A DNA stretch of 64,000 nucleotides, taken from Papio anubis (lineage: Eukaryota; Chordata; Mammalia; Primates; Cercopithecidae). The notes under the pieces are model-generated. The model did no database searches, was not told the DNA's origin, and saw nothing but the letters and a program-made list of their open reading frames with translations. Where the stretch lies: assembly GCF_008728515.1 (NCBI RefSeq), contig NC_044996.1, positions 118,094,547 to 118,158,546 of the forward strand, given 5' to 3'. Position numbers and translations under genes: made by a program. This document shows positions 22,516 through 33,430 of this stretch, piece by piece. The stretch's first letter is position 1; the number at the start of each line of letters is the position of its first letter.

Positions 22516-23299
22516 ATTTATTTTAGGGCAAATAATTGTCCCAAGGAGAGCATCATTTTTCATTTCATTCTACTTCATTTAAATATTTCATTATTTACTC
22601 CATAAATATTTCCTCAGTTCACAACATGTGCCTGGTATGGACCATATGATGTTAGTGCTTCATCAACGTACAACCTAGTGAAAAAAATATGGGTAAATAA
22701 GGAGTATTCCTTTATTATTATATAAAGATCAAGTTTGGGGTAATTTTCTATGTAGCCACAGTACTAGAAGGAACTTACACCTTCTTGTATCATATTTAAC
22801 TCTTGCTCCAGGAATTGGCATATGATTCTTTATATTATTTTGGTCTACTTTGAATTATGATAATACCATCCCATGTAAATATAGCCTCACAGCACTACAT
22901 TTTGACTAATCCCCTTTCATTTATGCTATGTCATATATTTCACATATACAATACTGTTTACCATTTTTGCTTCATAGAGTCGGATACATTGCAAAAGTAA
23001 AGAATAGTTGTCTTTTTCCCTCTCCAGAGCGCCTCTTTCCTTTCTGTAGTTCTTAATTTCCGTGTGGTGTCATTTTCTTTCATTCTGAAGATCCTGCAGT
23101 ATTACTTATATTTCAGGTCGTCCAGCCACAAATTGTCTCAGGTTTGATTGTGTGGATGTGTCTTATTTCAGTCTCAGTTTGGAAGGATAATTTTGCTAGA
23201 TGATTTGGAGTTGATGGTTTTATTATTTTTTTCCTTCGACATTGGAAAAATGCTGCCACATTTTCTCCAGTCTCCATGGATTCTGTTGAGAAGGAAGCC
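22516..23299. repeat. Module D, unit 4
   Basis: 'acaacatgtgccتggtatg'-type landmark near 22621 (read as 'catgtgcctggtatggac'), 'tctttcctttctgtagttc' near 23031, 'ggaaggataattttgctaga' near 23181 and 'ctgttgagaaggaagccatt' near 23283. The 'gagaaggcagcca' element is split from its continuation by an MST LTR. Confidence 0.65.
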
Positions 23300-23706
23300 A
23301 TTATTAGTGCGGTCTTGCATCTCTATAAAGATATACCTGAGACTGGGTAATTTATAAGGAAAAGAGATTTAATTGGCCCACGGTTCCGTAGGCTGTACAG
23401 GAAGCATGGTAGCATCTGCTTCTAGGGAGGCCTCAGGGATCTTTGACTTGTGGTAGAAGGCAAAGCAAGAACAGGAGTCTTACATGGCAGGAGTAGGATT
23501 GAGAGAGAGGGGAGATGCCACACACTGTTAAACAATCAGATCTCTTCAGAACTTAGTCCCTATACAGTACCAGAGGGGACGGTACTAAACCATTCATGAG
23601 AACTCTGCCCCCATGTTCCAATCACCCCCCCACCAGGCTCCGCCTCCAAACTGGGAATTGCAGTTGAACATGAGATTTGGGTGAGAACACAGATCCGAAC
23701 TATACC
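23300..23706 (-). mobile_element. MST-type MaLR LTR, antisense, solo
   Basis: Opens 'attagtgcggtcttgcatct' and includes 'acctgagactgggtaattta', 'gaggcctcaggga', 'aacttagtccctatac', 'cccaccaggctccgcctcca' and 'gagatttgggtgagaacaca'. Duplicated host bases 'gaagcca' occur on both sides (23294-23300 and 23708-23714). Other units show the empty site within the 'gagaaggcagcca' landmark. Confidence 0.88.
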
Positions 23707-24022
23707 AGAAGCCATCATTCCCAGGTAGGAAATTTAAATCATCATTCCTAGGTAGGAAATTTATCTGAACTCCTCTCGAAATTTTAATTTCTTAAAAATG
23801 TTTGTCTCTCAGTTTAAATGTGAGTACCCATGTGCACATCTATTTCTATTTAACATGCTTCAATTTCAATGATCTTGGATCTGCAGTTTGGCTTTATTTA
23901 ACAAAACAAAGGAATATTTGGCCACTTTTCTTCAAAACACATATATTTTTTTCTGCTTCATTCCTGTACCTCTTCAACTTGCACTCTACATAAACATATG
24001 TTAAATGACCAGATATTTTTTC
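23707..24022. repeat. Module D continuation with 27-bp tandem duplication
   Basis: 'catcattcc(c/t)aggtagga' occurs twice, at 23713 and 23740 (period 27). The rest ('gtacccatgtgcacatct', 'ggccacttttcttcaaaac') aligns only loosely, roughly 70% by eye, with 50290-50583. Confidence 0.6.
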
Positions 24023-24460
24023 TACTCTGGCTATGCCAAAACCCCACAGTCTTTGAACACTGCAAGACCTCTGGTATTTTTGTTCTTCGTTTAACTTCAC
24101 ATTCGTGCCCTGCTGGGCCTTGATGAGTCTTGTGCATATGTGCAGCCTAGCCCTTTAACAAGGACCTATTTCGAACTCCCACATTGACTTCTGTCCTTGT
24201 TCTGTGCATCGCTCCCCCATCTTCAGTGCGCTACCAGGTAAATCACAGCTGCATTAACAGCCCCCATGTTTCATCAGTGCAGTTACACCGCCATGCTCTT
24301 CTTGGTCTCACACTCCCTGCCACAGGAGAATTTTCCCCACCCATAGTTCCTGAGCAAACATGAGGCTCTAACCCTGACAATACCTTATATCTGTGAGAAA
24401 CTCTCACACATTGTTTGTGGGAGGAGAAATTGGAGTCAGGACTCTGGCAAAGTTTTGGCA
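24023..24460. repeat. Duplicated GC-richer block X1, copy 1
   Basis: Runs 'tactctggctatgccaaaac' to 'gtcaggactctggcaaag'. A second copy lies at 50584-51035 with about 90-93% identity by eye, much higher than its flanks. It is GC-richer than surroundings ('ctgctgggccttgatgag', 'gctcccccatcttcagtg'). It has no significant ORF, and no repeat family was recognised. Confidence 0.8.
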
Positions 24461-24800
24461 GGTTCCGTTAAGCTAAATATGGGCATTCAGTATGACATAG
24501 TAATTCTCGCTGACATATAATCATCTTAAAAATTAACATATGCCAAAATGTATATAGAAACACTAATTCCTAATAGCCCAAACTGGACACGACCTAGAAA
24601 TTAAATCACCATCTCTAAAAATGGGTAAAATATGGTATATCACACAATGTAAGATCATGCAGCAATGAATATGAACAAACTTCTGTATACAACTTAGATA
24701 AATCTCATGGCCATAACGTTGAGCAAAGGAATTCACACATACAAAAATAATATTGTCTGAAACTATTTATATGAGTTTCCAAAACCGGTGTGTTGTTACA
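24461..24800 (+). mobile_element. L1M ORF2 end / 3' region, sense
   Basis: 'cctaatagcccaaactgg', 'atctctaaaaatgggtaaa', 'gcagcaatgaatatgaac' and 'tgagcaaaggaattcacac' match the sense C-terminal region of old L1 ORF2. The paralog at 51433-51605 carries the same stretch, separated from X1 by an Alu; here the Alu site ('aaaattaacatatgcc', near 24530) is empty. Confidence 0.7.
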
Positions 24801-25080
24801 AAGAGTTGTGTTTTGAAATCAGACTCACATGAATGGTAGCTCTTACACCACATTTTATTTGTGATTTAAGTGATAGAGGCAAACATCTAGTCAAAATATA
24901 AAACATTATATTTTTTGGAGGTCATGAAAGCATCAGAAACAGTCCCGACTAGTGCCATTTTTCTTCCACATCAGGATGTGATTTTGTGTTACAGTAAAAG
25001 ATGAGTTGTGTTGAATAATGTTTGAGAAAATATTATTTTAAAAAGGGAGTCATTTAATTTTTTGGCTCATCCCATTTTAC
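24801..25080. other. Unassigned AT-rich sequence
   Basis: No repeat recognised, and no counterpart seen in the distal unit, where 52061-63120 is occupied by other insertions. No coding potential. Confidence 0.5.
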
Positions 25081-25560
25081 ACTGTTAATTACACAGTCTC
25101 CATTAATTACACTGTATGTTATTCTTCAGCCAGCGAATCTGCATAGATCCATAACTTCCAGGGTTGTTTATAATAAACAACCTAGACAGACAAAGTACAT
25201 CCTGGTAAAATAGTAATATCTATTAGCATGTTTACAAAGAGTTATTATGTCAGCACCTTTAATAGGAAGTCATTAACTTTTTTCAGGCATTCCTGTTAGA
25301 GAATAGTTACAAGCCTGCTCTTACTCCTTTCCTTCACAGCAGGAAAAGTCAGTGCAAGTTGTTAGGAGTCAGAGCTGTGGTTAACTATAAGGAAAAGGAA
25401 AGCCATAATGATGGGAGATGGCAAAAAGGATTTATTTCTTTTATCCTTCTGGAAGTCTGACTGTTTCATTCTCCATCCGGGTTTTATACAGCTAGGTTCT
25501 TTTGGCTAACTACATAGATCTGGTCAGTTGGTAGGTTTTCACTTTACTCCATTTGTATTA
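25081..25560. repeat. Duplicated block X2, copy 1
   Basis: 'aaacaacctagacagacaaa', 'gttaggagtcagagctgtgg' and 'gtttcattctccatccggg' match 63121-63591 at roughly 80% by eye. With X1 it shows that the unit around 23-25.6 kb and the distal unit (50-63.6 kb) share a segment missing from intervening units. Function unknown. Confidence 0.7.
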
Positions 25561-25760
25561 TGATTTGAAGGATAAATAAAGACGACATATAGTCACGATA
25601 AATATAACCTAAAAAAATAAACACCAAAATTTTGGGGGGTGTATGTGCGTGTATGTGTGTGTGTTTGTGTTTGCGTATGTGTTTCTAGGAGGAAGCAGAG
25701 TGATATAATTGGGAAAGTGCATACACGTGTCCCCTAAGGCCTTGGTCATATTATCTTTCT
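25561..25760. repeat. Unassigned sequence with (TG)n run
   Basis: 25639-25684 is an interrupted TG repeat ('gtatgtgtgtgtgtttgtg'). The remainder is AT-rich with no recognised family. Confidence 0.7.
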
Positions 25761-26021
25761 GGTGGAAATATATTTGTTGTTTCATTAATATTATTTATAT
25801 TTCAAATATATAGCAAACATGTATTTCTAATAAAATAATTCAAAAACTTCAAAATGTAGTTTTCAATTAAAATTATTTCCTCTATGTAAGGCAAAGGATA
25901 CTTCATTTGAATGACAATAGAAGGAAAGCCAAGTAAAAGGAATAAGAGAATAAAATATTATAAAAGTCAAAAATATTCCAATTAAAATTATTATTTTATT
26001 ATTCCAATTTTTAAAATATTA
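25761..26021. repeat. Module D end and module G, unit 4
   Basis: 'ggaaatatatttgttgtttc' to 'atttatatttcaaatatata' matches the tail of D at 39780, and 'gaatgacaatagaaggaaag' matches G at 39915 and 32235. This places blocks X1 and X2 between the 'gagaaggcagcca' landmark and module G. Confidence 0.6.
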
Positions 26022-26187
26022 AGCTGGGCACGGTGGCATGCACCTGTCATCCCAACTACTTGGGGGGCTGAGGCAGGAGGATCACTTGAGCCTTGGAGTT
26101 CAAGGCAGCAGTGACCTCAAATGCACTCGTGAATAACCAATACTCTCCAGCCTGAGTGACATAGGCAGACTTCATCTCTAAAAAATT
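26022..26187 (+). mobile_element. Alu monomer fragment, old
   Basis: 'agctgggcacggtggcatgc', 'ggctgaggcaggaggatcac' and 'tctccagcctgagtgaca' followed by a short A-run. Single-arm length and high divergence fit an AluJ right arm or free monomer. Confidence 0.85.
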
Positions 26188-26468
26188 AAATTGAATTAAA
26201 ATTAAAATACTACAGTAACCGAAAAGATCTGAATTGTATACAAATTAAAATGATTTAAGCATATTCCTAATGAAAATTTCAAAATGGTTTGTTCTGACAC
26301 TTGGCGACTTGAACCTAATGTTGACCTAGATGAGAAATTACATGAGAACTGGCAAGATCTATTGATATAAAATAGTAAGATGAAACCTGTGTTACCTATA
26401 GCAAACTATTTTAGTTTTATGGTTGTTATACAATATGCAATAACATCTGCTTTTAGAAAACATTTTCT
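26188..26468. repeat. Module G, unit 4 continued
   Basis: 'gtatacaaattaaaatgatt', 'gacttgaacctaatgttgac' and 'acctgtgttacctatagc' align with 6560-6720 and 11000-11150. Confidence 0.6.
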
Positions 26469-26775
26469 GGCCGGGCGCGGTGGCTCAAGCCTGTAATCCC
26501 AGCACTTTGGGAGGCCGAGACGGGCGGATCACGAGGTCAGGAGATCGAGACCATCCTGGCTAACACGGTGAAACCCTGTCTCTACTAAAAATTGCAAAAA
26601 ACTAGCCGGGCGAGGTGGTGGGTGCCTGTAGTCCCAGCTACTCGGGAGGCTGAGGCAGGAGAATGGCGTGAACCCGGGAGGCGGAGCTTGCAGTGAGCCG
26701 AGATCGCACCACTGCACTCCAGCCTGGGTGACAGAGCAAGACTCCATCTCAAAAAAAAAAAAAAAAAAAAAAAAA
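26469..26775 (+). mobile_element. AluY, full length, low divergence
   Basis: Starts 'ggccgggcgcggtggctcaa', has 'ggaggccgagacgggcgg', 'actagccgggcgaggtgg' and 'gcggagcttgcagtgagc', and ends in a 25-base A-tail (26751-26775). Target bases 'acattttct' precede (26460-26468) and follow (26775-26783). 'ctcaagcctg', 'gagacggg' and 'actagccgggcgagg' are features I associate with cercopithecoid AluY. The ORF at 26529-26747 is an Alu frame. Confidence 0.95.
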
Positions 26776-27740
26776 CATTTTCTATCTACAGTAATTTATA
26801 TAGCTTTATTTCTTAATGAATATTAAAATATATATATTTTTATATATCTGGTCATAGATTTTTGTAAAGGGTGTGAAATGATACTAGATCTTTGTAACTT
26901 TATTTAAAATTCCTTAGAAGAGTTTTAAGTTACATATCCTTTACACAGTACTTCCACTTCTAGGATTGGACAGATACTCAGAGAAGGGCATAAAGGCGTA
27001 GGTACAAAAAAGGGAATAGAGAAATTGTCAAATAACTTATGATATGTCCATACTATGATTACTGTTCAGCTTTTGCAATCAGTCAGGTGTGCCTATATTT
27101 ATTTACAGAAAACATCTCCAAGATGTATTGCTGAAGAAAAAAAAGCACATTGTGATTTCAATTAGTCATGTGCACAAATATATACACATATTATGCATAT
27201 TAACATATATTTACGTATATTTATGTCCATATACGAACTTTACTGCTGATCGTGTTTACATCTGAGAATGAAATCTGTATCTGCACTTTTTCAAAACTTT
27301 ACAATGAGCACACTCTGTATTTTCAATGACCTAAAGAAAAATTGTAGAAATATCTACATGACGGCCTATGACTAATGATTGTTTTGGATATCTGCTCTTT
27401 GCTTTTTGTTCTTATTTTTAAAATAGTACAGAACAGCATGAAAAGTTATACTTGAAGAAAGGATAATTAGAAAACAGAAAGAAAAGACACAGTATAAGCG
27501 CAATATAAGCAAGTTATGCGGAGACAATTTGTGAACCACTTTAAAAAGCTGATCTCTATTTAGTCAGTGAAATTATTGTCCAAGGGGTCATAAATAAAAT
27601 TGCTACAAGGAATGACCTTTTATTGTTCAACTAGAGTTAAATGTAACATGTATTATGAAGTTTGTCTCATATTGAGTGTACCTGTTCCCATATTAGAAAA
27701 ATTGGCAATAATAGTGTTGTAGTGATTCATTTCATATATG
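26776..27740. repeat. Module J, unit 4
   Basis: AT runs at 26826-26850. 'acttccacttctaggattgg' and 'agatgtattgctgaagaa' recall the sense 3' part of an old LINE. 'cacattgtgatttcaatt' and 'atgagcacactctgtatttt' (27.3 kb), then 'gtcataaataaaattgctac' (27.59 kb), align with 17950-18890 and 33050-33830. Confidence 0.6.
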
Positions 27741-27953
27741 TATATGAATACCCTTAAAAATATAATTTTATCCTGTAGATTTGTTATGCCCTTTCTCATG
27801 ATGTGTATAAAAACCTTATGAAGGATTGCTATTTTCAGAAAAATGTGTATGTTAATTAACTAGATTTAGTCATTTCACAATACCTATTTCAAAACTTGAT
27901 GTTGTATATGATAAATACATCCAATTTTGTCTTCCAATTAAAAACATGAAGTA
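27741..27953 (-). mobile_element. Start of module R, unit 5
   Basis: 'cccttaaaaatataatttta', 'tctcatgatgtgtataaaaa' and 'aggattgctattttcagaaa' align with 7150-7260, 18900-19010 and 33840-33930. Confidence 0.65.
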
Positions 27954-28251
27954 GGCCAGGCATGATGACTGACGCCTGTAATCCCAGCACTTTAGGAGGC
28001 TGAAGCAGGCAGATCACGTGAGGTTAGGAGTTCGAGACCAGCTTGGCCAACATGGTGAAACCCTGTGTCTACTAAAAATATAAAAGTTAGCCAGGTGTGC
28101 TGGTTCATGCCTGTAGTCTCAGCTACTTGGGAGGCTGAGGCAGGAGCATCATTTGAACCCAGGGGATGGAGGTTGCAGTGAGCCAAGATCGTGCCACTGC
28201 ACTCCAGCCTGGCGACAGAGCAAGACTCTATCTCAAAAAAAAAAAAAAAAA
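27954..28251 (+). mobile_element. AluS, sense, full length
   Basis: 'ggccaggcatgatgactgac', 'gttcgagaccagcttggcca' and 'ccactgcactccagcctgg', with A-tail 28235-28251. No clean target duplication seen. The minus ORF at 27992-28186 is an Alu frame. Confidence 0.92.
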
Positions 28252-28983
28252 GTAATAGAAAAAAAAGAAAAATGCATTTATGTTTAACTGTGTAACAGGA
28301 CCATCATCAATGGCAGAGAACCACTTAAGTACCATCAGAATTAGTGAATTGTGTATATTCATTGACTGACATATTGCTAAAGAAAAAAAAAGCACTCTGT
28401 AATTGCATCTATTGAAAATGAAGCATCTAGTGCATAAGAAAAACCAGCTTCCAGAAGCAATTTCTTAAAGTACAATGCTCAATTTGTGTGTGATTACATC
28501 TCAGAGAAATCATCATAATATTTGTGATATGGACGAGATTAGAGCCCAGTTATAGCGTATAATTCAAGTTTAAGGAAATGATTCTGATAATTTTGAATGT
28601 ATTTGTCTCCCTTTTAAAGGGAGTCACACTTGTTGATAAATGGCATATTGAATATGGAAGAGAATAGTGCAATGCTCAGGACTAGGTTATAGAAGGATGA
28701 TCCTTCTGTTCGATTCTGCTATTCTCTTTATAAACTCCGGAAAATCTCTTTACTTCTGTGACATCAGTGTTTTTTTTCCAAACATGCAAAGTAAAACCAA
28801 AGTACATCCATTCCATTTACCACATATAGAGCAAAAACCTGCACATAATTTCCAGTATTCCATAAAAATGCTAATATTTAAATGTGCAGTGAATTATACA
28901 CCCCACCTTCTGTATAAGCATGCTATTTTGAAGTCCTCATAAAAATGATAATTCTTCCTGTGTTTTGAAAGATTCATTCTTGA
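28252..28983. other. Old LINE-like remnant and unassigned sequence
   Basis: 28310-28420 ('ccacttaagtaccatcagaa', 'gacatattgctaaagaaa') resembles a sense old-L1 end. 28420-28983 is unrecognised and not seen elsewhere in the window. The 91-codon ORF at 28667-28942 has no domain I recognise and starts in no promoter-like context. Confidence 0.45.
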
Positions 28984-29292
28984 GGCCAGGCACAGTGGCT
29001 CACGCCTGTAATCACAGCACTTTGGGAGGCAGAGGCGAGCGGATCACGAGGTCGAGAGATCGAGACCATCCTAGCCAACATGGTGAAACACCGTCTCTAC
29101 AAAAAATGCAAAAATCAGTTGGGCATGGTAGTGCACGCCTGTAGTCCCAGTTACTTGGGAAACTGAGGTGGGAGAATCACTTGAACCCGGGAGGCAGATG
29201 TTGCAGTGAGTCGAGATCATGCCACTGCACTCCAGCCTGGTGACAGAGCGAGACTCCATCTCAGGTAAAACAAACAAACAAACAAACAAAAA
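28984..29292 (+). mobile_element. AluS/Y-type, sense, full length
   Basis: 'ggccaggcacagtggctcac', 'cgagagatcgagaccatcct', 'gggcatggtagtgcacgcc' and 'gagcgagactccatctcag'. The tail is (CAAA)n. 29071-29328 on the minus strand is an Alu-derived ORF. Confidence 0.92.
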
Positions 29293-30483
29293 AGCATTCC
29301 TGAATAATAGAGTGTACGAAGTGTACAAAAATTCAGTAGATGATTTCAGATGTTAAAGTACAAAGTGTAGATGTCACAAGTCATCATCCTGTCTTTAATT
29401 TCCTGATAGAATATCAACACCAAGGTACTGTATAATTCATGCACCAACTCTAGTGGCATTAAATCACAATGTCCCAAATTGCCCTAATCGTTCACCAATA
29501 GGTCTTTTTTCATTCTATCTGACTGAAATCGAACTTTCTGTTAATTCTCTCCATTAGTCCAATTTTTAAATTTGATGATTTATAGAATATGCTGAATTAC
29601 TGCTTGGATTTGACTTGGGTTCGTGTTGAATGGGATTGCATATGCTTCAAAGTGGGAAGAATTGATCACCTTACAAAAAACTACATCTTCCGTTTAATAA
29701 ACATTCACCATTGAGTTGTTAATATCTCAATTTAATTCATCTGAATAATTTTCTATAGTTTGGTATGTAAATATATTGCTAAGCTTTCATTAAAATTTTA
29801 CCTAAGATTTTGATAATCTTGGCATTGTAAATGGTGTCTTTAATTAATTTAATCTTCTAGTTATTTGTTGCTGGAATTTGGAAATACGGTTACAGTTTAT
29901 TTTTATATTAACCATATATCCAGTAATTGCTAAATTTATTAATTCTAACATATCATATATACGCTGGTGTTAGTCTAGAAATATAAACATTCAGCATATG
30001 AATAATGGCAGTTAATTTCTTCCTCTCCCATCCGTATGTCTTTTTTTTTCTTTTTCTTCTATTATTGCCTACATAAATGTTGAATGGAACTGGTGACAGT
30101 AGGAATCTTTTTCTCATTCCTGATCTCAGGGAAATGTTTGAATATTTCAACACTGATTATGATATTAACTACAATTTTATGATTTTTTTCTAATATTAAG
30201 TGGATATGTTAGTTTTTGCACTTATAATAATCACAATATTATATATTTCTATGATTTACTGAACTTTTGTGATTTCAAAGTGTTAATGCAACAAGAATTC
30301 ACTCTGGGATAAAATCTAATTTATTTATAGTGTATCACATTTGATGTAACTTTGGATTCAGTTTGTTAAACTTTTTTTTTCATTTGTTCATGAGATATAT
30401 GTGTGTGTGTGTATATATATGTATATATATAACCTTTTCATGTGATATGTTTTTCAGTTTGGTGTAAAGTTTATACAGATCTC
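29293..30483 (-). mobile_element. Antisense L1 ORF2 RT region (extended module R)
   Basis: From about 29590, 'gaagaattgatcaccttac', 'tcttggcattgtaaatggtg' and 'gttgaatggaactggtgaca' follow antisense L1 ORF2 order, reaching further upstream in R than other copies. 29293-29590 is unassigned. 30395-30432 is a (TG)n(TA)n run. Confidence 0.65.
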
Positions 30484-30790
30484 TTTTTTTGTTTGTTTGT
30501 TTGTTTTTGAGATGGAGTCTCCCTCTGTCACCCAGGCTGGAATGCAGTGGCGCAATCTCGGCTCACTGCAACCTCTGCCTCCCAGGTTCAAGCAATTCTT
30601 CTGCCTCAGTTTCCTGAGTAGCTGGTACTACAGGTGTGCACCACCACGCCCAGCTAATTTTTATATTTTTAGTAGAGACATGGTTTCACCATATTGGTCA
30701 GGCTGGTCTCAAACTCCTGACCTCAGGTGATCCACTCGCCTCGGTCTCCCAAAGTGCTGGGATTACAGGCGTGAGCCACCGCACCTGGCC
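30484..30790 (-). mobile_element. AluS, antisense, full length
   Basis: (TTTG)n-type head 30484-30510, 'gagatggagtctccctctg' and end 'ccaccgcacctggcc'. Host bases 'cagatctc' (30476-30483) and 'cagaactc' (30791-30798) look like a diverged target duplication. Other units carry the uninterrupted 'agatctcataaa' site. Confidence 0.92.
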
Positions 30791-31580
30791 CAGAACTCGT
30801 AAATCATTTAGAGGAGTTGCCTACTGCTTTCATTTTCTGCAACTTTTGTATAAGATTCATGTCATGTATTTCTCAGTTGTAGGGGGAAATTCACCAATTC
30901 GATCCCCAGAGCACAGGACTCACTTATAGGGAATTTTTCATTATAGATGTAATTTACTTAATAAGACTATGCAGTTTTGCTCAGTTTTATTTTCATTAAG
31001 TTGGGTTTAACCAGAGTTCTACATTTTACATAATTCAAATTTATTAACATATAATGACTTATATTTTGTCTCTGTTTCCAGATTCTGTAATGATGACATA
31101 TGTAAATATTGTGTTTCTTCCATTCCTGATGAATAGATCCTTTAATGATAATGAAATGTTCTTCTTTATCTCTAGTTACTTTCCTTTCCTAGACGTCTAC
31201 TTTGTTCGGCGTTATTGTACACGTTCCAGTTTTCTTATGCTTAATTTTGCATTGCACATTATTTTTTATACTATTACTTTCAACCTTACTGTGTCTTTCA
31301 ATTTAAATTGCCTCTGATATAAACAGCAAATAATTGGGACTTGCTTCTTTTCTAGTCTCAAAACCTATGCATTTTAGTTGGAATGTTTAAGCTTTTAAAA
31401 ATTAATGTTTTTATTAATATAGTTTGATTTCAACTTGACAATTTTGCCATTTATTTTCTATTTTTTCCATCTCTTTTTATTTCTCTATTTCTCCTTTCTT
31501 GCCTACGTTTGTGTTTATTTAATATTTTTAATTCAATTTAATTTCCTCCTTTAAATTTTTGTTTATTGCAAATTATAAAC
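30791..31580 (-). mobile_element. Antisense L1 ORF2 (module R continuation)
   Basis: 'tatagggaatttttcattat', 'tgatgacatatgtaaatatt' and 'gtttgatttcaacttgaca' track the antisense L1 ORF2 path toward the endonuclease end. The 87-codon ORF at 31054-31317 is chance. Confidence 0.6.
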
Positions 31581-31850
31581 ATGCCCACACATTTTTTACA
31601 CCCTCTGCCTTCAAGAGATGGGGTTTATGGCCACACACGGATTCTGGACCAAGCTTAGTGACCCTTTTGTAACCAACCTAAGGCAGCAGTTGTGATGCTA
31701 TAGTTAAATTGCTAGGCTAAAATTCCAGCCGACTGCCATCAGCAACAGCCACCAGCAGAGGGCGCCACCTTAGCCCTCGAGCCTCGTGCTCTTCTCGAAT
31801 TTTCTTCGTTCTCAATTTTCATCTCCTGAGGGTAGCAACATGAATTATAG
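31581..31850. other. GC-richer island of unidentified origin
   Basis: From 'tacaccctctgccttcaaga' to 'ctcgaattttcttcg' the base composition rises clearly above the surroundings. 'gatggggtttatggcc' and 'gtaaccaacctaaggcagc' have the feel of an ancient DNA-transposon or MER-type element, which I cannot name. It replaces modules T, N and most of D in this unit. Confidence 0.5.
31752..31765 (+). promoter_or_regulatory. CTCF-type core motif
   Basis: CCAGCAGAGGGCGC fits the CTCF core CCASYAGRKGGCRS at all 14 positions. Occupancy cannot be judged from sequence. It sits in the only notable GC-rich patch within a large AT-rich region. Confidence 0.55.
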
Positions 31851-32190
31851 CTTGTCAAGCAATACATTATTTCAGGTTTATTTATGTGGCTAATCAGTTT
31901 GTAAGGATAATTTTGCTGGATATAGAATCTGGGTTGAAACTTGTATTTTTCTTTCAGCGTTGGGAAGATTCTGCTCCATTTTCTCTGATTCTTTATGGAT
32001 TCTGTTCAGAAGGAAGCCGAATTTTAAGTCATCGTTCTAGGATAGGTAATATATCTTTATTTCTCAAAAGTTTTCAGTTGGTATACATTTGTTCATTTCA
32101 TTGATTTTTTTTTTTTTTTGTATTTCATATAGGTATCTAATATGCAGGTTAATAATAAAATATTTTTAAAAGTCCAGTGCCTATATGGTC
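31851..32190. repeat. Module D, last part only, unit 5
   Basis: 'ggataattttgctggatata', 'ttctgttcagaaggaagccg' near 32000 and 'tatctttatttctcaaaag'. The first part of D is missing. A T-run is at 32107-32121. The ORF at 31886-32104 is chance. Confidence 0.6.
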
Positions 32191-32760
32191 AATCTAAATA
32201 TTCCATTTCTGTAAATACAAATATAATTTATTTGATTGACAGTAACATCACAAGCAAAAGAAAATCTCTCATGGGATAAATGTCTACTTTTTATTAAAAT
32301 GTATAAATATCTACGAAATATATCCAAAATAATGTAAACACATTCCAGAGAAAATTATAAAAATCGTTTTTATAATTGCTCATTTGCTGTTAAAGTTGAC
32401 ATGCATGAGAAAATGTGTGAGAAGAAATTAAAACTCTTTATAAAGAATAATGAAGTGACATTTGTATGATCTATAGCAAAATTATTGCTTTGGCAAATTA
32501 TGTTGCATATCTGGAATGATTTGTGTAAATATAATGCATATAGGAGTTGATTCAGTAACTGGCAATATATAGAACATATGTGAAAGTAAAGTGTATATGC
32601 ACAGGTTTAATATATAAAATTTTTAGTATGTTAAATATAAATTATAAACTAACAAATAGTAAAATTCATTTTACAGAAAGTTAGCATACATTTTCATTAA
32701 TGCTATTAACTATGCATAATAATTAATGCAAATTAAATAAAAAAGTATCCTTTATCTTGA
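32191..32760. repeat. Module G, unit 5
   Basis: 'gattgacagtaacatcacaa', 'catgcatgagaaaatgtgtg', 'taggagttgattcagtaac' and 'actggcaatatatagaac' align with 39910-40340. Confidence 0.6.
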
Positions 32761-33290
32761 TACCAGATTATTGAGGGAGTATAAAATAGTACTGGGTTTT
32801 TGGAAATTAGTTTAGCATTAACAAAGTAGTTGTCACTTGCTTTTTAAAAAAATAATTTGCCTTTTAGGACTGTATCCAGTACAGCCACTAAAAAATAAGC
32901 ATAAATGTGTGGTTACAAAATTAGCAAAAGAGCTACTTTTCAATAAATTATATTGTTTTTATTCTATGGATATTATGTAGCTATGCAACCAATCTAATAG
33001 ATCTTATATACTTCCAGATGGTATTTCCAGAATACATTGCTGGTAAAAAGTAAAGCAAATTATAATTTCACATGTATAATATATATATATATACATATAA
33101 TGTATATAATATATATATAATATACATATATTATGTAAATGCCAATTTATGTGAATATCTGTCCTTAGACACACTTTACTGATACCATGGTTACTTCCAA
33201 GAGGATATAGTCATGTGCATTTTTTGAAAATTTTACACCAAGCATAAGGCAAATTTTTAAACAGCGAAAGGAAGTTAAAGAAGTAGACAC
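32761..33290. repeat. Module J first part, with AT microsatellite
   Basis: 'attgagggagtataaaatag', 'tagctatgcaaccaatctaa', 'agtaaagcaaattataattt' and 'actgataccatggttacttc' (33.18 kb). 33076-33140 is a TA/ATA low-complexity run with palindromic character. Confidence 0.6.
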
Positions 33291-33430
33291 GTGTAGTCCC
33301 AGCTACTCGGGAGGCTGAGGCAGGAGAATGGCGGGAACCCGGGAGGCGGAGCTTGCAGTGAGCTGAGATCCGGTCACTGCACTCCAGCCTGGGTGACAGA
33401 GCGAGACTCCGTCTCAAAAAAAAAAAAAAA
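33291..33430 (+). mobile_element. 5'-truncated AluY
   Basis: Begins inside the right arm at 'gtgtagtcccagctactcgg', is otherwise near consensus, and has A-tail 33416-33430. Host 'aagtag..acacg' occurs before (33280-33291) and after (33429-33442), fitting target-primed insertion of a short copy. 'gagatccggtcactgc' is close to 'gatccggccactgc', which I associate with Old World monkey AluY. Confidence 0.9.
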
